Assembly: GCA_964410665.1 (NCBI GenBank)
Contig: CAYPIE010000021.1
Span: forward strand, 14,203 to 78,202
Reading direction: 5' to 3'
Length of the DNA stretch: 64,000 bases
Source: CAYPIE01 sp964410665
GTDB taxonomy: Bacteria > Planctomycetota > Planctomycetia > Gemmatales > Gemmataceae
Each line of letters starts with the position of its first letter. Positions within the stretch are counted from its first letter, which is position 1. Below are positions 42,745 to 51,876 of this stretch, piece after piece. The notes under the pieces were generated by a model. It was not told the origin of the DNA. It made no database searches and saw nothing but the letters and a program-made list of their open reading frames with translations. The position numbers and the translations under genes were made by a program.

Positions 42745-42926
42745 AGCATCCTCCCGTCCGCACGAAATCAGACGATAGCACGATTGTATCATCTGTCGCA
42801 AGGCACGGGTCGACAAAATCCCAGTCGGAAAAGCCCGCGTCCCCCGGACCACGATTCGAGAGGATTCCGCGGCAAGGTGAACGAGTCGACGACCGAGGCA
42901 ACTTCCAGGTTGCTGAATCCGTGAGG

Positions 42927-45900
42927 TCAATCCCTGGGCATGTTGAGCAGATAACCGTTGCCTTCCGGCTTACCGCGGGCATTGGGCGCGCAGGCAATGG
43001 CCAGGCGAGTGCCATTGGGTGCGACGGCCAGCCCCTGGATCTTGCCGGTGGGTAATTCCAGTGCGTTGTTCAACTGGCCATCTTCGACATTCCACCAGGC
43101 CAGGTAGCCATGGTAGCGCGGAGCGCCCCCTGCACTGAGGATGGTCTGACCATCGTTGATAAAACGAGCCTCATAAATCCAGCTCGGATGAGCCTGGACC
43201 GGAAGGGAGATCGGGCTCTGTGGGCGAGCAAAATTCGGATTCTCGAAGTCGCGCACCAGACTGCCATCGCTGACCTTCCACAACTTCAGGCTGCGATCGC
43301 TTGAGCCAGAAACGAGGAACTTGCCATCGGGCGAAAAAGCTGCGCAGAACACCCCCTGGCGGTGGCCTTGCTCGGATTTGCCTGGCTCGTACTTGGCAAT
43401 CTCGCGAACCAGCTTGCCATCGGCCACCGTCCAGAGCTTGAGGGTCTGGTCGAAGCTGGCCGACACAAGTTGCTTGCCGTCGGGGCTAAAGCTCACCCGA
43501 TACACCGCACTCTTGTTAGGCTTGGTATGGGCGTCGATTTCGCGGATGCTTTTCCCTTGCTCGATATCCCAGAGGCGTACCTTGCCATCGTGACACCCGG
43601 TGGCCAAAAGCTTGCCCGTGGGGTCGAAAGCCACGCTATCGACGATATCGGGATGCCCCAGTTCCTTGACTGGCTCATCCCCAGCAAGCTGCCAGCTACG
43701 CATCGATTGATCGGCGCTGGCACTCACCAGGATCCCCTGGTCGGTAAAGGAAAGTCCCGCCACCCGTCCCTGATGCTGGAATTCGGCCAATGGCTTACCC
43801 ATCGTCGCTGGGACGGGTTGGCCCGGTTTGAAGTTGGCATTCCAAGCGATGATCTTGCCATTGGAGAAGGCACCCGCCAGCACTTGTCGGTTTGGATGGA
43901 ATGCAAGCGCGTCCACCACTTCGGGTACCGAGAAGTTCGCGCGCAACTGCCCATCATTCACCGTGAAGATTCGCACCTGTTGGTCCCCACCCGACACCGC
44001 CACCAACTGGTTGTCTCGAGAAACCGCCAACGCTTGGATAGGTCCTTGCACACCTGCAAAACGACGTTCCTGGTTTCCGTTTGTGGTGTTCCACAGGGTC
44101 AGTCCATGGTCCTTGGCAGCGGTCAGAAGCCGTGAACCATTCGGCAACATGCCCAGTACATGGGTAGGTTTCTCACTTGGTACAATCAGCCGTTGCAAGC
44201 GCACCGGGTGTCTACCTGCGGTCTTGTCTTCGCTGGCGGCGAAGATCATTGGCTGGTTGGGGTGGTAGCCGACGCCCCGAACCGCACCACCGTAGGGAAT
44301 AAACTCGGCCCGTTGCCCGGTGGTCAGGTCCCAGACCTGGGCCAGATTGTCGGTGGTTCCCACGACCAAGCGTTGGCGATCCCCGCTAAAGGCGACCGAG
44401 GTGACCGCACCATCGTGCGTCAGACTAGCGACCTCGGTACCATCGTGGACCTGGAACAGTTTGATCTGCTTGCCCGAGCCCGCAGCGAGCTGTTGCTGAT
44501 CCAGCGTCAGATCCAGGCAGACGACCGCATCTGCCAGCGGTCCGATCGTACGGAGCAACTTGCCATCGTTCAGATCCCAGTGCTTAATGAGCCGGTCCTT
44601 GCCGGCGGTGAATGCCTGAGACCCATTCGGATGGTAAACAACCGCCATCGCGCCACCCTCATGGGCCGGATAGGCCCGCATCACCGCGGCATGCAGCAGC
44701 CGGACCCTTCGCCCACGATCTACAACGAATACCCGATTGCTATCCGGAGTAAACGACACTGACTGAATTGGAGTCGGTCCTTGGGTAAGGGTTTGTAAGA
44801 CCATCCCGGTCGGAATATCGTAAACGTCTATTCGATCGATTCCCTTCGTCTTGGAACCGATGACCAGACGCCGACCATCCCGACTGAGTGCCATCGACTT
44901 TCCAGTGCCCGATACAGTGATCTCGCCGAGTCGCTTACCATCCTCGGAGCTCCATCGACACACTCTACCTTCGGTCCCCATTGTCACCACTTGCCGCCCA
45001 TCTTCACGCACCGCCAAGCAAACGATCTCCCCCGTGTGGGCTTGAATCACTCGTCGTTCTTCTCCATTGCTGGTATCCCAGATACGCAGGTGCCGATCGT
45101 CGCCGACGCTGAACAGTCGATTGCTGTTGGCGGCGTACACGACTTGACGTACTGCCCGGTCATGGGCTCCGTGAAAGCGCAGACGACGTGTTTGAACATT
45201 GACAGTGTTGTCTTCATTGGCGGTGATTAAGCGCTGGCCGTCGGGATGAATAGCCACCGTTGTGGTGGGTCCCGCCTGAGGTAGGGATTCCAGAAGCTGG
45301 CCGTCTGCTGCAAACAAGCGAACCTGTTGGTCGGCGCAGACCACTGCTATGGCCTCACCGTCGGCGGACAGGTCGAGGCCGCGAATATCCGCCTTGACGT
45401 CGATGCGGGTAGGTTGTTCGGACTCGGCAAGCTGCCATAAGCTAACCACCTGATCATCGGTTGCTAAGGCGAGAACCTTTCCATCCTGACTAAGGGCCAT
45501 GGCCACCGGTACCGCAGAGAGCTCGAGAGTGCGTTGGGGCTCCCGTTCGTTTAGCGGCCAGAAGTGTACGGTCTTATCCTGGCCCACCGAGACAACTAAG
45601 CTCTGTTCGGCGGAGTAACTCAGCGCCAGCACAGAACCCTCATGGCCAGAAAGACGCTCGATTTCCCTACCCTGTCCAAGGTCATAGACCCGCAGCTGGG
45701 AATCCTGAAAGCCTGCGATGAGCCGCTTACCATCGGCAGTCAAGGTCATTGCCTGGACACCCGCAGGCAGGTCTTCCAGGTGATGGACCTGATTCCCATC
45801 ACGAAAGACATGGATGCCTTTGCCATGGGTTGCCAAGGCCACGGAGCGACCATCCGCAGCATACGCGACAGCCTTCAGGGGTTGCTGATCGACCTGGTAG

Positions 45901-47510
45901 TTGTGTTCGACCTGGCCATTGACCAGGTTCCAGATACGCACACGCTGGTCATCTGCCAAGGTAAGCAGGCGATTTCCATCCTTGCTCAAGCACATCCGGC
46001 GAACCACCTTAGGGTGGTTCAGCAGTTGCGGTTTGACCAACGGATAACGCCAGCACTTGACCAGTCCATCCTCGCCAACCGAAGCCAGCTGTTTATAGCC
46101 GGGCGAGAAAGCAAGGGCGGTGACCTTGCCGGTATGTCCCTGGAAGTACCCCAAGGACTGCCCATTGGCAGCGTTCCACAGCTGAATCTGGCCCTGCGCA
46201 TCGGCGGCCGCGATGGTCGAGCCGTCGGGGGTCACTGCGATCGCGCTTGCTGGGATTCGTAGCCCCTTAAAGCTCCGTTCGGTCCGCAGGTTTTCTAACC
46301 GCCAGAGTCGCAGTTCCCGATCACGGGTGGCGATCAACGCTCGCTTCCCATCGGGCCAAAGTACGGATGCCGTAATCTGCTCGGGCAGGTTCAGGTTGGT
46401 GCTTGGCAGCAAGGGAAGTTGCCACTGTTTGAGCCAACCATCCTCACCCACGGTGAGGACGTGGTCCTTCTTCAGATGGTAGGCGATTCCGGTGGTCGCT
46501 CCCTTGTGGGCCTGGAAAGCACCTTGCCGATTGCCACGATTGCCCCAAAACAAGAGTCGACCATCGCTCAAGCCCGCGGCGATTTGGTCCCGATTGGGAG
46601 CCAACCCGACCGATGCAACGGGACCAGGCGTGGCAAATTCCTTGAGTTGCTTGCCATCGTCGGTCTGGCTCAATCGCACCATGTGATCGTGCCCACCTGT
46701 GACAACCTGAGAACCATCGCTCGCCAACGCGAAAGCAGTGATGCGATCTCTATGCGAGGGAAGCGATTGGGCCTCAAGCTTGCGGGTCTGCCAGGCCTTG
46801 ACAAGGTTGTCTTGGCCCAGCGAATAGATGAGAGAACCATCCGGATGGACTTGCACATCGCGGATCGACCCCGGATGAGCTCCGATCGTCCCCAGTTGGG
46901 TGCCATCGGTGGCTTTCCACCAGCGCAGCGTCCGATCCTCACCGCCCGAAACAAGGAACTGACCGTTTCCGCTAAATCGGACGACAGTGACTGAGCCGAC
47001 GTGGCCATTCAGGCGAAACAGCTCCTTATTGTGTTCGAGACTCCATACCTGGACACCACCATCCTGGGTACCGACCGCTGCCCGCTTGTGATCTGGACTT
47101 AGTGCAAAGCTGGTGACCTCCGCCCGGATGAGGCGTTGCTGCACCGGGGCCTGGCTGGGAACCGGCCAAAGCTTCACCGTTTTGTCACTAGAGCCGGAAG
47201 CCAACAGGTTGCCGTCCGGAGCAAAATCCAGGCACAGCACCAAATCCTTGTGTCCCCTAGCACCCGTATAGCTGCGTAACGGTTGACCGTTCGTGTCATA
47301 CAGGTGGATCGCCTTATCAAAGCCTCCGGTGGCCAGCATCGTCCCCTTGGGGTGGTAGGCCACGGCGTAGACCGATTCGCTATGCCCAGAGAGCGGAGTG
47401 ATCAGGCCTGGGATGTCCAGATTGTCATCCTGAGCGTGAGCAAAGGAGAGCAGGCCAAGCAGGCCAACCAGCAATCCCAGTAGGGAACAACGGATGACAG
47501 ATAGCGACAT
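42927..47510 (-). CDS. Giant exported WD40 beta-propeller protein
   Basis: A 1527-residue protein with a signal peptide (CSLLGLLVGLLGLLSFAHA at the N-terminus) and then WD40-type repeats almost throughout, from HSESVYAVAYHPKGTMLATGG to FCAAFSPDGKFLVSGSSDRS. Counting the FSPDG/ADG-like turns gives well over twenty blades, enough for at least three propellers. There is no kinase, caspase or enzymatic domain; many large bacterial WD40 proteins have one. GAGG precedes the start. A periplasmic or surface scaffold is the simplest reading. Confidence 0.9.
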   Translation of the reverse strand: MSLSVIRCSLLGLLVGLLGLLSFAHAQDDNLDIPGLITPLSGHSESVYAVAYHPKGTMLATGGFDKAIHLYDTNGQPLRSYTGARGHKDLVLCLDFAPDGNLLASGSSDKTVKLWPVPSQAPVQQRLIRAEVTSFALSPDHKRAAVGTQDGGVQVWSLEHNKELFRLNGHVGSVTVVRFSGNGQFLVSGGEDRTLRWWKATDGTQLGTIGAHPGSIRDVQVHPDGSLIYSLGQDNLVKAWQTRKLEAQSLPSHRDRITAFALASDGSQVVTGGHDHMVRLSQTDDGKQLKEFATPGPVASVGLAPNRDQIAAGLSDGRLLFWGNRGNRQGAFQAHKGATTGIAYHLKKDHVLTVGEDGWLKQWQLPLLPSTNLNLPEQITASVLWPDGKRALIATRDRELRLWRLENLRTERSFKGLRIPASAIAVTPDGSTIAAADAQGQIQLWNAANGQSLGYFQGHTGKVTALAFSPGYKQLASVGEDGLVKCWRYPLVKPQLLNHPKVVRRMCLSKDGNRLLTLADDQRVRIWNLVNGQVEHNYQVDQQPLKAVAYAADGRSVALATHGKGIHVFRDGNQVHHLEDLPAGVQAMTLTADGKRLIAGFQDSQLRVYDLGQGREIERLSGHEGSVLALSYSAEQSLVVSVGQDKTVHFWPLNEREPQRTLELSAVPVAMALSQDGKVLALATDDQVVSLWQLAESEQPTRIDVKADIRGLDLSADGEAIAVVCADQQVRLFAADGQLLESLPQAGPTTTVAIHPDGQRLITANEDNTVNVQTRRLRFHGAHDRAVRQVVYAANSNRLFSVGDDRHLRIWDTSNGEERRVIQAHTGEIVCLAVREDGRQVVTMGTEGRVCRWSSEDGKRLGEITVSGTGKSMALSRDGRRLVIGSKTKGIDRIDVYDIPTGMVLQTLTQGPTPIQSVSFTPDSNRVFVVDRGRRVRLLHAAVMRAYPAHEGGAMAVVYHPNGSQAFTAGKDRLIKHWDLNDGKLLRTIGPLADAVVCLDLTLDQQQLAAGSGKQIKLFQVHDGTEVASLTHDGAVTSVAFSGDRQRLVVGTTDNLAQVWDLTTGQRAEFIPYGGAVRGVGYHPNQPMIFAASEDKTAGRHPVRLQRLIVPSEKPTHVLGMLPNGSRLLTAAKDHGLTLWNTTNGNQERRFAGVQGPIQALAVSRDNQLVAVSGGDQQVRIFTVNDGQLRANFSVPEVVDALAFHPNRQVLAGAFSNGKIIAWNANFKPGQPVPATMGKPLAEFQHQGRVAGLSFTDQGILVSASADQSMRSWQLAGDEPVKELGHPDIVDSVAFDPTGKLLATGCHDGKVRLWDIEQGKSIREIDAHTKPNKSAVYRVSFSPDGKQLVSASFDQTLKLWTVADGKLVREIAKYEPGKSEQGHRQGVFCAAFSPDGKFLVSGSSDRSLKLWKVSDGSLVRDFENPNFARPQSPISLPVQAHPSWIYEARFINDGQTILSAGGAPRYHGYLAWWNVEDGQLNNALELPTGKIQGLAVAPNGTRLAIACAPNARGKPEGNGYLLNMPRD

Positions 47511-47661
47511 GGTGACGATCCTCGTAATCAGGCGGTACCCATGAGTGGGTGCGTCAGTGTCGCATCCGCGTGCTCGAGCGTCAAACGAATCCTGCTGGCC
47601 GATGCTCCCGTAACTCGGATAATGCCCTCAGTGGAGTCCGAACCCTGTCGAGTACATCGCG

Positions 47662-48270
47662 ATGGATACATTTGACGCAATCAATCAACGCCGTGCGGTG
47701 AAGCACTTTGACCCGACCCACCAACTCACCCCGGAGGAGGAACGCAAACTCCTCGAGGCCGCCATCCAATCCCCGACGAGCTTTAACATCCAACACTGGC
47801 GATTCGTCATCGTTCGCGACCCGGCCATGCGGCAACAAATCCGTGCTGAGTTCGGGAATAACCAGGCCCAGATAACCGATGCCTCGCTATTGATCATCAT
47901 GACCGCCGACGTGAAAGCCTGGGACAAAACACCCGAACGCTATTGGCAAAATGCCCCGCCCGAAATCGCTGATATGCTGGTGAGCTGGATGGGTCCCTTT
48001 CACGAGGGGCGGGAATGGTTGCAACGTGATGAGGCTCAGCGCTCGATTGGCATGGCCATGCAGACCCTAATGTTGGCCGCCAAGGCAATGGGCTACGACT
48101 CCTGCCCAATGATCGGCTTCGAGATTGACAAGGTAGCCGAGCTGATCGGCTTACCGGGAGATCATGTGATGGGTCCCATGGTAGCAATCGGTAAGGGAAT
48201 CAAAAGTCCTTGGCCTAAGCCGGGTCAGTTACCTCTCAGCGAAGTGGTGGTGGAGAACCACTTTTCATAG
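47662..48270 (+). CDS. Nitroreductase-family FMN oxidoreductase
   Basis: The 202-residue protein has the family opening DTFDAINQRRAVKHFDP (FMN-phosphate arginines), the SPTSFNIQHWRFVIVRD segment around the active site, and a C-terminal MGYDSCPMIGFE motif followed by GPMVAIGKG. Such enzymes reduce nitro-aromatics, quinones or enoates with NAD(P)H. The length is typical and the frame is complete. It diverges from the WD40 gene over about 150 bases. Confidence 0.9.
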   Translation: MDTFDAINQRRAVKHFDPTHQLTPEEERKLLEAAIQSPTSFNIQHWRFVIVRDPAMRQQIRAEFGNNQAQITDASLLIIMTADVKAWDKTPERYWQNAPPEIADMLVSWMGPFHEGREWLQRDEAQRSIGMAMQTLMLAAKAMGYDSCPMIGFEIDKVAELIGLPGDHVMGPMVAIGKGIKSPWPKPGQLPLSEVVVENHFS

Positions 48271-48330
48271 GCGGGTCCCCTTCCAAAGACGACCTCGACT
48301 TGACAGAGGGACGATTCGAGCGCACAGATC

Positions 48331-48344
48331 ATCTCATATGAGAT
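48331..48344. promoter_or_regulatory. Perfect 14-bp palindrome before the metallophosphoesterase gene
   Basis: ATCTCATATGAGAT is a perfect palindrome. It overlaps a GATAAT (48342-48347) that could be a -10 element. It could be an operator, though no matching -35 element was found at normal spacing. Confidence 0.35.
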
Positions 48345-48415
48345 AATTTCACGCAGTCTTCATTCAACACAGCACACCTTAAGCTATGGTTAGAGTGTAG
48401 ATTGTTCGACCGCGC

Positions 48416-49276
48416 TTGGAGGATCCCGTCATTCGTCTAAGTCGTCGAGGCTTTTGTCGTACCGTTGCCAGTTTATGCAGCCTGCCGGTCCTTGGGGTCG
48501 GTTATGGCCTGATCGAGGCAGGCTGGATCCGCCTTTCCGAACACACCATTGCTGTGCCACAGCTGCCGCCGGAGTTCGACGGACTTCGCGTGGCCTTGCT
48601 GACCGATCTTCATGCTGGCAACTATAATCCGCTGAACTTTATCCAGTCGTGTGTTGACAAGGCCAATGCCGCCAAGCCGGATTTGATCGCTTTGAGCGGT
48701 GACTTCGTCGACTGGGGACCAGCTTGGATGCGGCCATGTTTCGAGATACTGTCCCAGCTCCAGGCTCCTCTCGGAGTCTATGCCGTCCCCGGCAATCACG
48801 ATATGTAAAAAGACGGTCGGGTGATTCGTCGGGTGATCCGCGAGTTCGGCATCCAAGACGTGGCCAATACCGGCTGTTGGCTCCACTGTGGGGCAAGCCG
48901 CTTGCGGCTTGCCGGGGTCGATGATCTGTGGCATGGGCAACCCGATGTGCAAGCTGCCCTCGGGGATGCCACCCTTGAAGATGCCACCATCCTTTTGTGC
49001 CACAATCCCGACTACGCCGAGACCCTGACCGATCCGCGTGTCCGCCTGATGTTGTCCGGGCACATGCACGGCGGGCAAATCTACCTGCCTGGCTATGGGG
49101 CTCCATGGATCCCCTCGCGCTATGGCCAGAAATATTTACACGGGTTAGTACAAGCTCCGGTCACCCAGGTGTTTGTTTCCCGCGGGCTTGGAGTGGTCGC
49201 CTTGCCCTTTCGCTTCGCAGCACCCCCGGAGATCAATCTGCTCACCCTGGTCCGTGCAACCCAATCCAACGGCTGA
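48416..49276 (+). pseudogene. Metallophosphoesterase (YkuE/YaeI-like) interrupted by an in-frame TAA
   Basis: Two frames in the same phase (48416-48808 and 48809-49276) join into one calcineurin-like phosphoesterase of about 285 residues. An SRRGFCRT Tat-like start is followed by LLTDLHAG, LSGDFVDWG and PGNHDM, then TAA at 48806-48808, then CHNPDYAE and LSGHMHGGQIYLPGYG. All metal-binding motifs are intact. The start is also poor: GGAGG (48418-48422) is 8 bases before ATT at 48431, where an ATG would be expected; the first standard alternative is TTG at 48416. A recent nonsense mutation, a sequencing error or readthrough are all possible. Confidence 0.8.
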
Positions 49277-49371
49277 GTGGCTGCTTGTTTGGCCTCAGAG
49301 ACTGGACCTAGGCACCGGCACCGGCTACAGTCATGGCAACCTTGGCGTTGATTCTATCAAGGAGTGTTTCT

Positions 49372-50004
49372 ATGATGCGACTGTGCCTACTCGGCTTGGT
49401 GCTCGGTTTGCCTCTGGGGTCCGGACGTGCGGAGGAAGCCGCGGATGGTTTCAAACCGCTTTTTAATGGCAACGATTTGACCGGCTGGAAGCCACTGGGT
49501 GGCTCAGCCCAGGACTGGGGCGTGGAAGACGGTGTGTTGTTCACCCGTGGTCAGGGTGGTGGCTGGTTAATGACCGAACAAGAATATAGTGACTTTACGC
49601 TGCGTCTGGACTATCGCCTTCCGAAAAAGGGCAACAGTGGCGTTGCCATTCGCGCCCCCATGAAGGGGAACCCGGCGTACGCCGGCATGGAAATCCAAGT
49701 GCTCGACGATCCAAACTACACCGGCCTACGCCCCGCGCAGCATACCGGCTCGATCTACGACGTTGTCGCTGCCAACCATCCGCAAAACCAACCGATCGGT
49801 GAATGGAACACCATGCAGATCCGGGCCAAGGGCCCGATGATTCGTGTCGAGGTCAATGGCAAGCCGGTCGTTAATGCCAACCTGGACGACTTCAAGGATC
49901 AGCTCAAGAAGCACCCTGGGCTGGGACGACCCGCCGGCCACCTGGGCGTGCAAAGCCATGGTAGCCGGGTCGAGTTCCGGAATATCCAGATTAAAGTCGA
50001 CTAA
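49372..50004 (+). CDS. Exported DUF1080 (3-keto-disaccharide hydrolase-like) protein
   Basis: A 210-residue protein from the ATG at 49372 (AAGGAG upstream), with a signal peptide (CLLGLVLGLPLGSGRA) followed by the DUF1080 concanavalin-like fold: FKPLFNGNDLTGWKP, DWGVEDGVLFTRG, YSDFTLRLDYRLP, KGNSGVAIRAP, YAGMEIQVLDD, and a closing GHLGVQSHGSRVEFRNIQIK. Members are abundant in planctomycetes and some cleave 3-keto-glycosides. It lies 95 bases after the broken phosphoesterase gene and may be independent. Confidence 0.92.
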   Translation: MMRLCLLGLVLGLPLGSGRAEEAADGFKPLFNGNDLTGWKPLGGSAQDWGVEDGVLFTRGQGGGWLMTEQEYSDFTLRLDYRLPKKGNSGVAIRAPMKGNPAYAGMEIQVLDDPNYTGLRPAQHTGSIYDVVAANHPQNQPIGEWNTMQIRAKGPMIRVEVNGKPVVNANLDDFKDQLKKHPGLGRPAGHLGVQSHGSRVEFRNIQIKVD

Positions 50005-50019
50005 AGCATGTCGTGACGC

Positions 50020-50355
50020 TTATTGCCCCGCACCTGGATAGATCGGGGCAACCGGCTGAAATGCGTTGGGATATTGCGGAAAGCTGGCCGGGGCGGGCAG
50101 ATTATTGACCGGCCGCGGCGATGGGAAGATGGGCACGATTCGACGGAAAAGATCGAGCAGGCTAAAGCGAGCTTGTTGGGTCGCCAAAGAGCCTACCGGC
50201 ATCGGCGCGGCCACATTGGCCAGGTTGATCGGTTGAAAAGTAAATTGGCGCTGTGACACCGCGCCAATTGGCACCCCACCAGAGGTCTGGGCCTGGCTGG
50301 TTCCAGCCCAAGCCAATCCCAGTAGCAACGCAAGTAGCCAATATGTGCGAGCCAT
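50020..50355 (-). CDS. Small exported proline-rich protein
   Basis: A 111-residue protein with a clear signal peptide (YWLLALLLGLAWAGTSQAQ) and a mature part rich in Pro, Ala and Gln (for example FPSPRPVNNLPAPASFPQYP). No domain is recognised. It converges with the DUF1080 gene (15 bases apart). The strong signal sequence and intact frame support a real secreted protein; no function can be stated. Confidence 0.7.
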   Translation of the reverse strand: MARTYWLLALLLGLAWAGTSQAQTSGGVPIGAVSQRQFTFQPINLANVAAPMPVGSLATQQARFSLLDLFRRIVPIFPSPRPVNNLPAPASFPQYPNAFQPVAPIYPGAGQ

Positions 50356-50449
50356 CCTGGCACCTCACCGGGTTGTTCGAACAGGACGTTCCCCCAGACG
50401 AGGTGCATAGCACTGTTGCACCGGTGGGTCAAGGAAAAAGCCCGTTGGC

Positions 50450-51508
50450 TTATGCGTGAAATTCTCCATTCGACTCACAGTCAACGCGCGGTTGGAACCA
50501 GATCGACCGCTTGGTTCGTCCGGCGTAGACCCCTCCAGGCAGAGTCAGCACACGATCCCCAAGCCCAAGCACCAAATCGGCTAGCCGTTCCCAGTGGACG
50601 TAGCTCATCCGACCCCGTGGCCATTGCTGCACTAGCCATAGCTGCTGAACCACCGCCCGGATGATCGGGCGTTTCAGTTGCATGAGCCGACGGCGATCCA
50701 GTTCGATCCGAGCGCCTTGCGTCGGTGCCTGGACTTGGCGAAGCAAGCGCTGGACCCTCTGCTCGGCCAAGCCTTGCGTAGCACCGGCTTGATCCGCCAG
50801 CCGAACCAAGGCGGTGGCAATGGCTGGATTATATCGAGCTAACTGTGGCAACAACTCTTGCCGCAGACGGTTGCGGGTAAAGCGCAGGGAATCGTTCGAA
50901 GCATCATGGCGAAACGGTTGGTGTAGGCCTGCTAGATAGTCGCGTAGCTCGACGCGGGTAAATGGCAACAGCGGACGGACCAAGCGCAGATTCGGCCCGA
51001 GTTGTCGCTCGGGGGCGATGCCGCGTAGGCCAGGAAGACCGGTGCCGCGAATCAGGTGATGCAGCACTGTCTCGGCCTGATCGTCGGCGTGATGCGCGGT
51101 GAGTACGACTGGGATTGCCTCCTGGGCCGCCAATTCGCTCAACCAGGTGTACCGAGCGTGACGGGCACGGTTCTCAAGCCCCGCCTGTGCGTCCCTGAGC
51201 GAAAGACGTGTCTGGCGTACTTCAACTGGCTGACCCTTGAGTTGCAGTTGTTGCCCAAGTGTGAGCACAAATGCAGCATCGGCATCACTCGCGGCACCCC
51301 GTAACTGATGATTGACGTGCCCGACCACGAGCCGACCGTTTCGCCCGGGCTGGCTGGCACAGACGAGCCGTAGTAACGCCACGCTATCGGCTCCGCCGGA
51401 GACGGCCACCAGCAAGGGCAACTCGGGGGGAATCTGCTGGCGTGCCAGTTGTAAAGCGAATCGATCGACGATCGACGAGTTTCCCTGCTTGGGGCCTTCC
51501 TCAGTCAC
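50450..51508 (-). CDS. tilS: tRNA(Ile)-lysidine synthase TilS
   Basis: Using the GTG at 51508 (GAGGG a few bases upstream) the protein has 352 residues. It has the PP-loop LLVAVSGGADSVALL near residue 37, VVGHVNHQLRG, ENRARHARYTWL, TAHHADDQAETVLHHLIRG and the FRHDASND segment. It uses ATP to put lysine on C34 of the minor isoleucine tRNA, changing AUG to AUA decoding. The C-terminal domain is shorter than in E. coli TilS. In-frame codons up to 51595 lie upstream but have no homology. Confidence 0.92.
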   Translation of the reverse strand: MTEEGPKQGNSSIVDRFALQLARQQIPPELPLLVAVSGGADSVALLRLVCASQPGRNGRLVVGHVNHQLRGAASDADAAFVLTLGQQLQLKGQPVEVRQTRLSLRDAQAGLENRARHARYTWLSELAAQEAIPVVLTAHHADDQAETVLHHLIRGTGLPGLRGIAPERQLGPNLRLVRPLLPFTRVELRDYLAGLHQPFRHDASNDSLRFTRNRLRQELLPQLARYNPAIATALVRLADQAGATQGLAEQRVQRLLRQVQAPTQGARIELDRRRLMQLKRPIIRAVVQQLWLVQQWPRGRMSYVHWERLADLVLGLGDRVLTLPGGVYAGRTKRSIWFQPRVDCESNGEFHA

Positions 51509-51576
51509 GGTAGCCCTCACTGCCTTAAACCAGTAGGATATCCTTATTCTATCCAGGTGCTTTGGGGAGAAACTGC

Positions 51577-51876
51577 ATGCCTGCGTCGGATCCATTCACG
51601 GTCCTGGGGGTCACCGTGGAAGCCAACGATAGCCAGATTCGCCAACGCTACTTGGAACTGGTCCGAGAACACTCCCCGGAACAGCATCCCACGGCGTTCC
51701 ACCGCATTCGCGAAGCCTACGAGAAAATCAAGAACCTGGAGAGTCGGGTGCGTTATCGACTCTTTGAGCAGGGGACTGAAGAGACCATCGAGCGGATTAT
51801 TGAGGACTTGCAATGCACCGCGAAGCCGACGCGTGTTCCCTTGGATCAACTGTTCCAGGCCATCCAGGCGGATTGA
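51577..51876 (+). CDS. J-domain-like protein with HPD replaced
   Basis: From the ATG at 51577 (GGGGAG 7 bases upstream) the protein has 99 residues. The J-domain helices are visible (DPFTVLGVTVEANDSQIRQR, YLELVREHSPEQHP, FHRIREAYEKIKNLESRVRY), but the catalytic HPD is SPE. Hence it may bind but not stimulate Hsp70 in the usual way. The stop overlaps the GrpE-like start (TTGA), so both proteins are translated together. The tilS gene diverges 68 bases upstream. Confidence 0.78.
   Translation: MPASDPFTVLGVTVEANDSQIRQRYLELVREHSPEQHPTAFHRIREAYEKIKNLESRVRYRLFEQGTEETIERIIEDLQCTAKPTRVPLDQLFQAIQAD

Noticed and set aside
43362..46994. Several long plus-strand frames opposite the WD40 gene (for example 43362-44135 and 45642-46262)
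   Set aside because: They are mirror frames of the repeated WD40 codons and show no independent features.
48806..48808. Recoding of the metallophosphoesterase stop as selenocysteine or pyrrolysine
   Set aside because: The codon is TAA; selenocysteine uses TGA and pyrrolysine uses TAG, so neither fits.
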